From JBAWVR01 sp964583845 (lineage in GTDB: Bacteria; Patescibacteriota; Minisyncoccia; Phycocordibacterales; GWA1-40-21): a stretch of DNA of 7,425 nucleotides. Positions 6,146-7,425 of the stretch are shown in pieces (the stretch's first letter is position 1; the number at the start of each line of letters is the position of its first letter). A program made the position numbers and the translations under genes. A model generated the notes under the pieces. It did not search any database, was not told the origin of the DNA, and worked only from the letters and a program-made list of their open reading frames with translations. The stretch covers positions 1 to 7,425 of the forward strand of contig CAZOXG010000035.1 in the NCBI GenBank assembly GCA_964583845.1, read 5' to 3'.

Positions 6146-6721
6146 CTACTCCTCGGAAACTTTCAAGAGTTCAACTTCGAAAACAAGAGTTGCGTTAGGT
6201 GGAATAACTCCACCAGCCCCGGCCGACCCATAAGCGAGGTCGGGTCCGATTGTAAGTTTTCTTTTACCACCAACTTTCATGCCAGCTACACCCAATTCCC
6301 AACCTCTAATAACCATTCCGCGGCCGAGCATAAAATCAAAAGGTGTACGACCCGGTTTTAATGATGAATCAAAAACTGTTCCATCAACTAGCGTGCCAGT
6401 GTAATTTACCGTGACAACTTTTCCATTTACAGCCTCTCTACCCGTACCGATTTTAACATCGTCAACTTTTAATTCTGAATTCTCTCTTTGCATATTATTA
6501 TTGTTATTATTTAAATTTGTATTTGTTTTATCTTCAAAGGTGGCACTCGCCTGAAGATTGGCACTATCAACTATAGTAGAAAATTCATCCGAATTTGCAA
6601 CTTTGATTTGACTGGAGGTTGTTGCCAAAAGTTTTCCAAGTCCTATAAATAACGCAATCGCTACCAATGAAGCTGAAATAACAGCTAAACTTAAGTTTAT
6701 ATGATTTTTTGCTGGGGGCAT
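6146..6721 (-). CDS. Membrane-anchored FKBP-type peptidyl-prolyl isomerase
   Basis: This 191-residue protein catalyses cis-trans isomerisation of prolyl bonds. Residues 10-34 are hydrophobic after a short basic start (KNH), reading as an uncleaved anchor or signal peptide; there is no lipobox cysteine. Residues 35-84 form a polar linker with an asparagine run (about 69-76). The FKBP domain fills 85-190 and keeps the FKBP12 pocket: Y107, F117-D118, F128, V137-I138, W141, Y164, I173 and F181, with the motif VIRGWE (137-142). It is therefore probably active and located outside the cytoplasmic membrane, helping fold exported or surface proteins. It is a single-gene unit with its own promoter and terminator, divergent from the LOG-family gene. 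The start is the ATG at 6719-6721; no strong Shine-Dalgarno is present. Confidence 0.94.
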   Translation of the reverse strand: MPPAKNHINLSLAVISASLVAIALFIGLGKLLATTSSQIKVANSDEFSTIVDSANLQASATFEDKTNTNLNNNNNNMQRENSELKVDDVKIGTGREAVNGKVVTVNYTGTLVDGTVFDSSLKPGRTPFDFMLGRGMVIRGWELGVAGMKVGGKRKLTIGPDLAYGSAGAGGVIPPNATLVFEVELLKVSEE

Positions 6722-6750
6722 AAGTTAATAAAATTACTTTTAACCGATCT

Positions 6751-6780
6751 AGTATAGCACATTTTATTTCTACATGTTAA
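6751..6780 (-). promoter_or_regulatory. Promoter of the FKBP gene
   Basis: On the minus strand TTAACA (6775-6780, 5 of 6) and TATACT (6751-6756, 5 of 6) are 18 nt apart, with TGC directly before the -10 box (extended -10). The predicted start near 6744 gives a leader of about 23 nt. It lies in the 84-nt divergent region shared with the LOG-family gene, for which I see no equally good plus-strand promoter. Confidence 0.7.
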
Positions 6781-6805
6781 ACTTCATAAATAATAATTAA
6801 ATAAT

Positions 6806-7425
6806 ATGTCAGAAACAAAGAGAAACATAGATCGACGAAAAGAATATTTTCACAGCACGCCACCCTTAAGTGTTGATGAGGCACAGTCATTAATCAACGA
6901 GAAAATTCACAAGATTCATGATGAATTTAAGCATGGTTTTAATTTAATTGCTTCCCATCCAAAATCAGTTACTTTTTTTGGCTCTGCTCGTTTTGAGGAA
7001 GGAGATAAATATTATGATATTGCCAGAAAATTAGCAGCCAAAATTGCTACCGAAATAAACTACACAGTGGTCTCAGGTGGTGGTCCAGGTATCATGGAAG
7101 CAGCTAATCGAGGTGCAAAAGAGGTTGGTGGTGATTCAATCGGTTATACCATTCAATTGCCTCACGAACAGAGCAATAACCCATATATGTCAGACTTTAG
7201 GAGCTTTCACTACTTCTTCACCCGCAAAGTTGCCTTGACCTATTCAGCCGAAGCTTATGTATATTTTCCAGGTGGCTTTGGAACTATGGATGAATTTTTT
7301 GAAATCGCTACCCTTGTCCAAACAAAAAAAATCCCTCAAGTTCCAATAATCTTGGTTGGTAAAAAGTTTTGGAATCCACTGTTAAAAACCGTTAAGAAAC
7401 TAATGATTAACAAGTTTGAAACAGT
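6806..7425 (+). CDS. LOG-family nucleotide phosphoribohydrolase-like protein (3' end missing)
   Basis: The reading frame opens at the ATG at 6806 (an in-frame TAA at 6794-6796 excludes an earlier start) and runs off the window after 206 codons without a stop. It has a Rossmann-type core with FFGSAR (57-62), SGGGPGIMEAANRGA (90-104) and PGGFGTMDEFFE (155-166), the paired LOG signatures. R140-K141 and E163 correspond to the catalytic Arg and Glu of LOG enzymes, which release the base from nucleoside 5'-monophosphates. Such proteins were long misannotated as lysine decarboxylases. In bacteria the physiological substrate is often unknown, so cytokinin activation should not be assumed. About 50 polar, partly helical residues precede the core. 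It is the only plus-strand gene here, divergent from the FKBP gene, and has no visible Shine-Dalgarno. Confidence 0.92.
   Translation, partial: MSETKRNIDRRKEYFHSTPPLSVDEAQSLINEKIHKIHDEFKHGFNLIASHPKSVTFFGSARFEEGDKYYDIARKLAAKIATEINYTVVSGGGPGIMEAANRGAKEVGGDSIGYTIQLPHEQSNNPYMSDFRSFHYFFTRKVALTYSAEAYVYFPGGFGTMDEFFEIATLVQTKKIPQVPIILVGKKFWNPLLKTVKKLMINKFET

Noticed and set aside
6722..6805. Plus-strand promoter for the LOG-family gene
   Set aside because: The region is so AT-rich that many weak -10 matches exist, and none has a good -35 at proper spacing.

Overview
The window looks like a chromosomal segment of a small, compact, AT-rich bacterial genome. The protein set is D-Ala-D-Ala ligase, a sensorless histidine kinase, UvrB, tRNA-guanine transglycosylase, a membrane-anchored FKBP and a LOG-family protein. 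Intergenic gaps are short (70-134 nt), Shine-Dalgarno sites are almost absent, and Tgt and UvrB are longer than usual. My best inference is Candidate Phyla Radiation / Patescibacteria (Parcubacteria-like), but no rRNA or ribosomal protein is present to settle it. UGA acts as a stop (it ends the hypothetical gene just before a terminator), so the genetic code appears standard.

Layout: a 3'-truncated tRNA-Ala(GGC) lies on the minus strand at the left edge, with a leader hairpin and a possible promoter upstream. The rest of the minus strand, read from right to left, is: FKBP-type peptidyl-prolyl isomerase (6721-6146); tgt (6075-4843); an unrecognised 128-residue protein (4727-4341); uvrB (4206-2014); and a histidine kinase followed 2 nt later by ddl (1941-185). 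A LOG-family gene starts on the plus strand at 6806, divergent from the FKBP gene, and runs off the right edge.

Most genes look like separate transcription units. Convincing intrinsic terminators follow the FKBP, hypothetical and uvrB genes within a few bases of their stop codons, and a weak one follows tgt. Good promoter matches precede the FKBP gene and the kinase-ddl pair. The kinase promoter would give an almost leaderless mRNA.

Functions are mostly housekeeping: peptidoglycan precursor synthesis (ddl), nucleotide excision repair (uvrB), queuosine modification of tRNA (tgt) and extracytoplasmic protein folding (FKBP). The parts worth a second look are the tight pairing of a soluble orphan kinase with ddl, the orphan hypothetical gene with the only strong ribosome binding site in the window, the hairpin in the uvrB leader, and the lineage-style additions to UvrB and Tgt. 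I see no mobile element, CRISPR array, phage gene or defence cassette.
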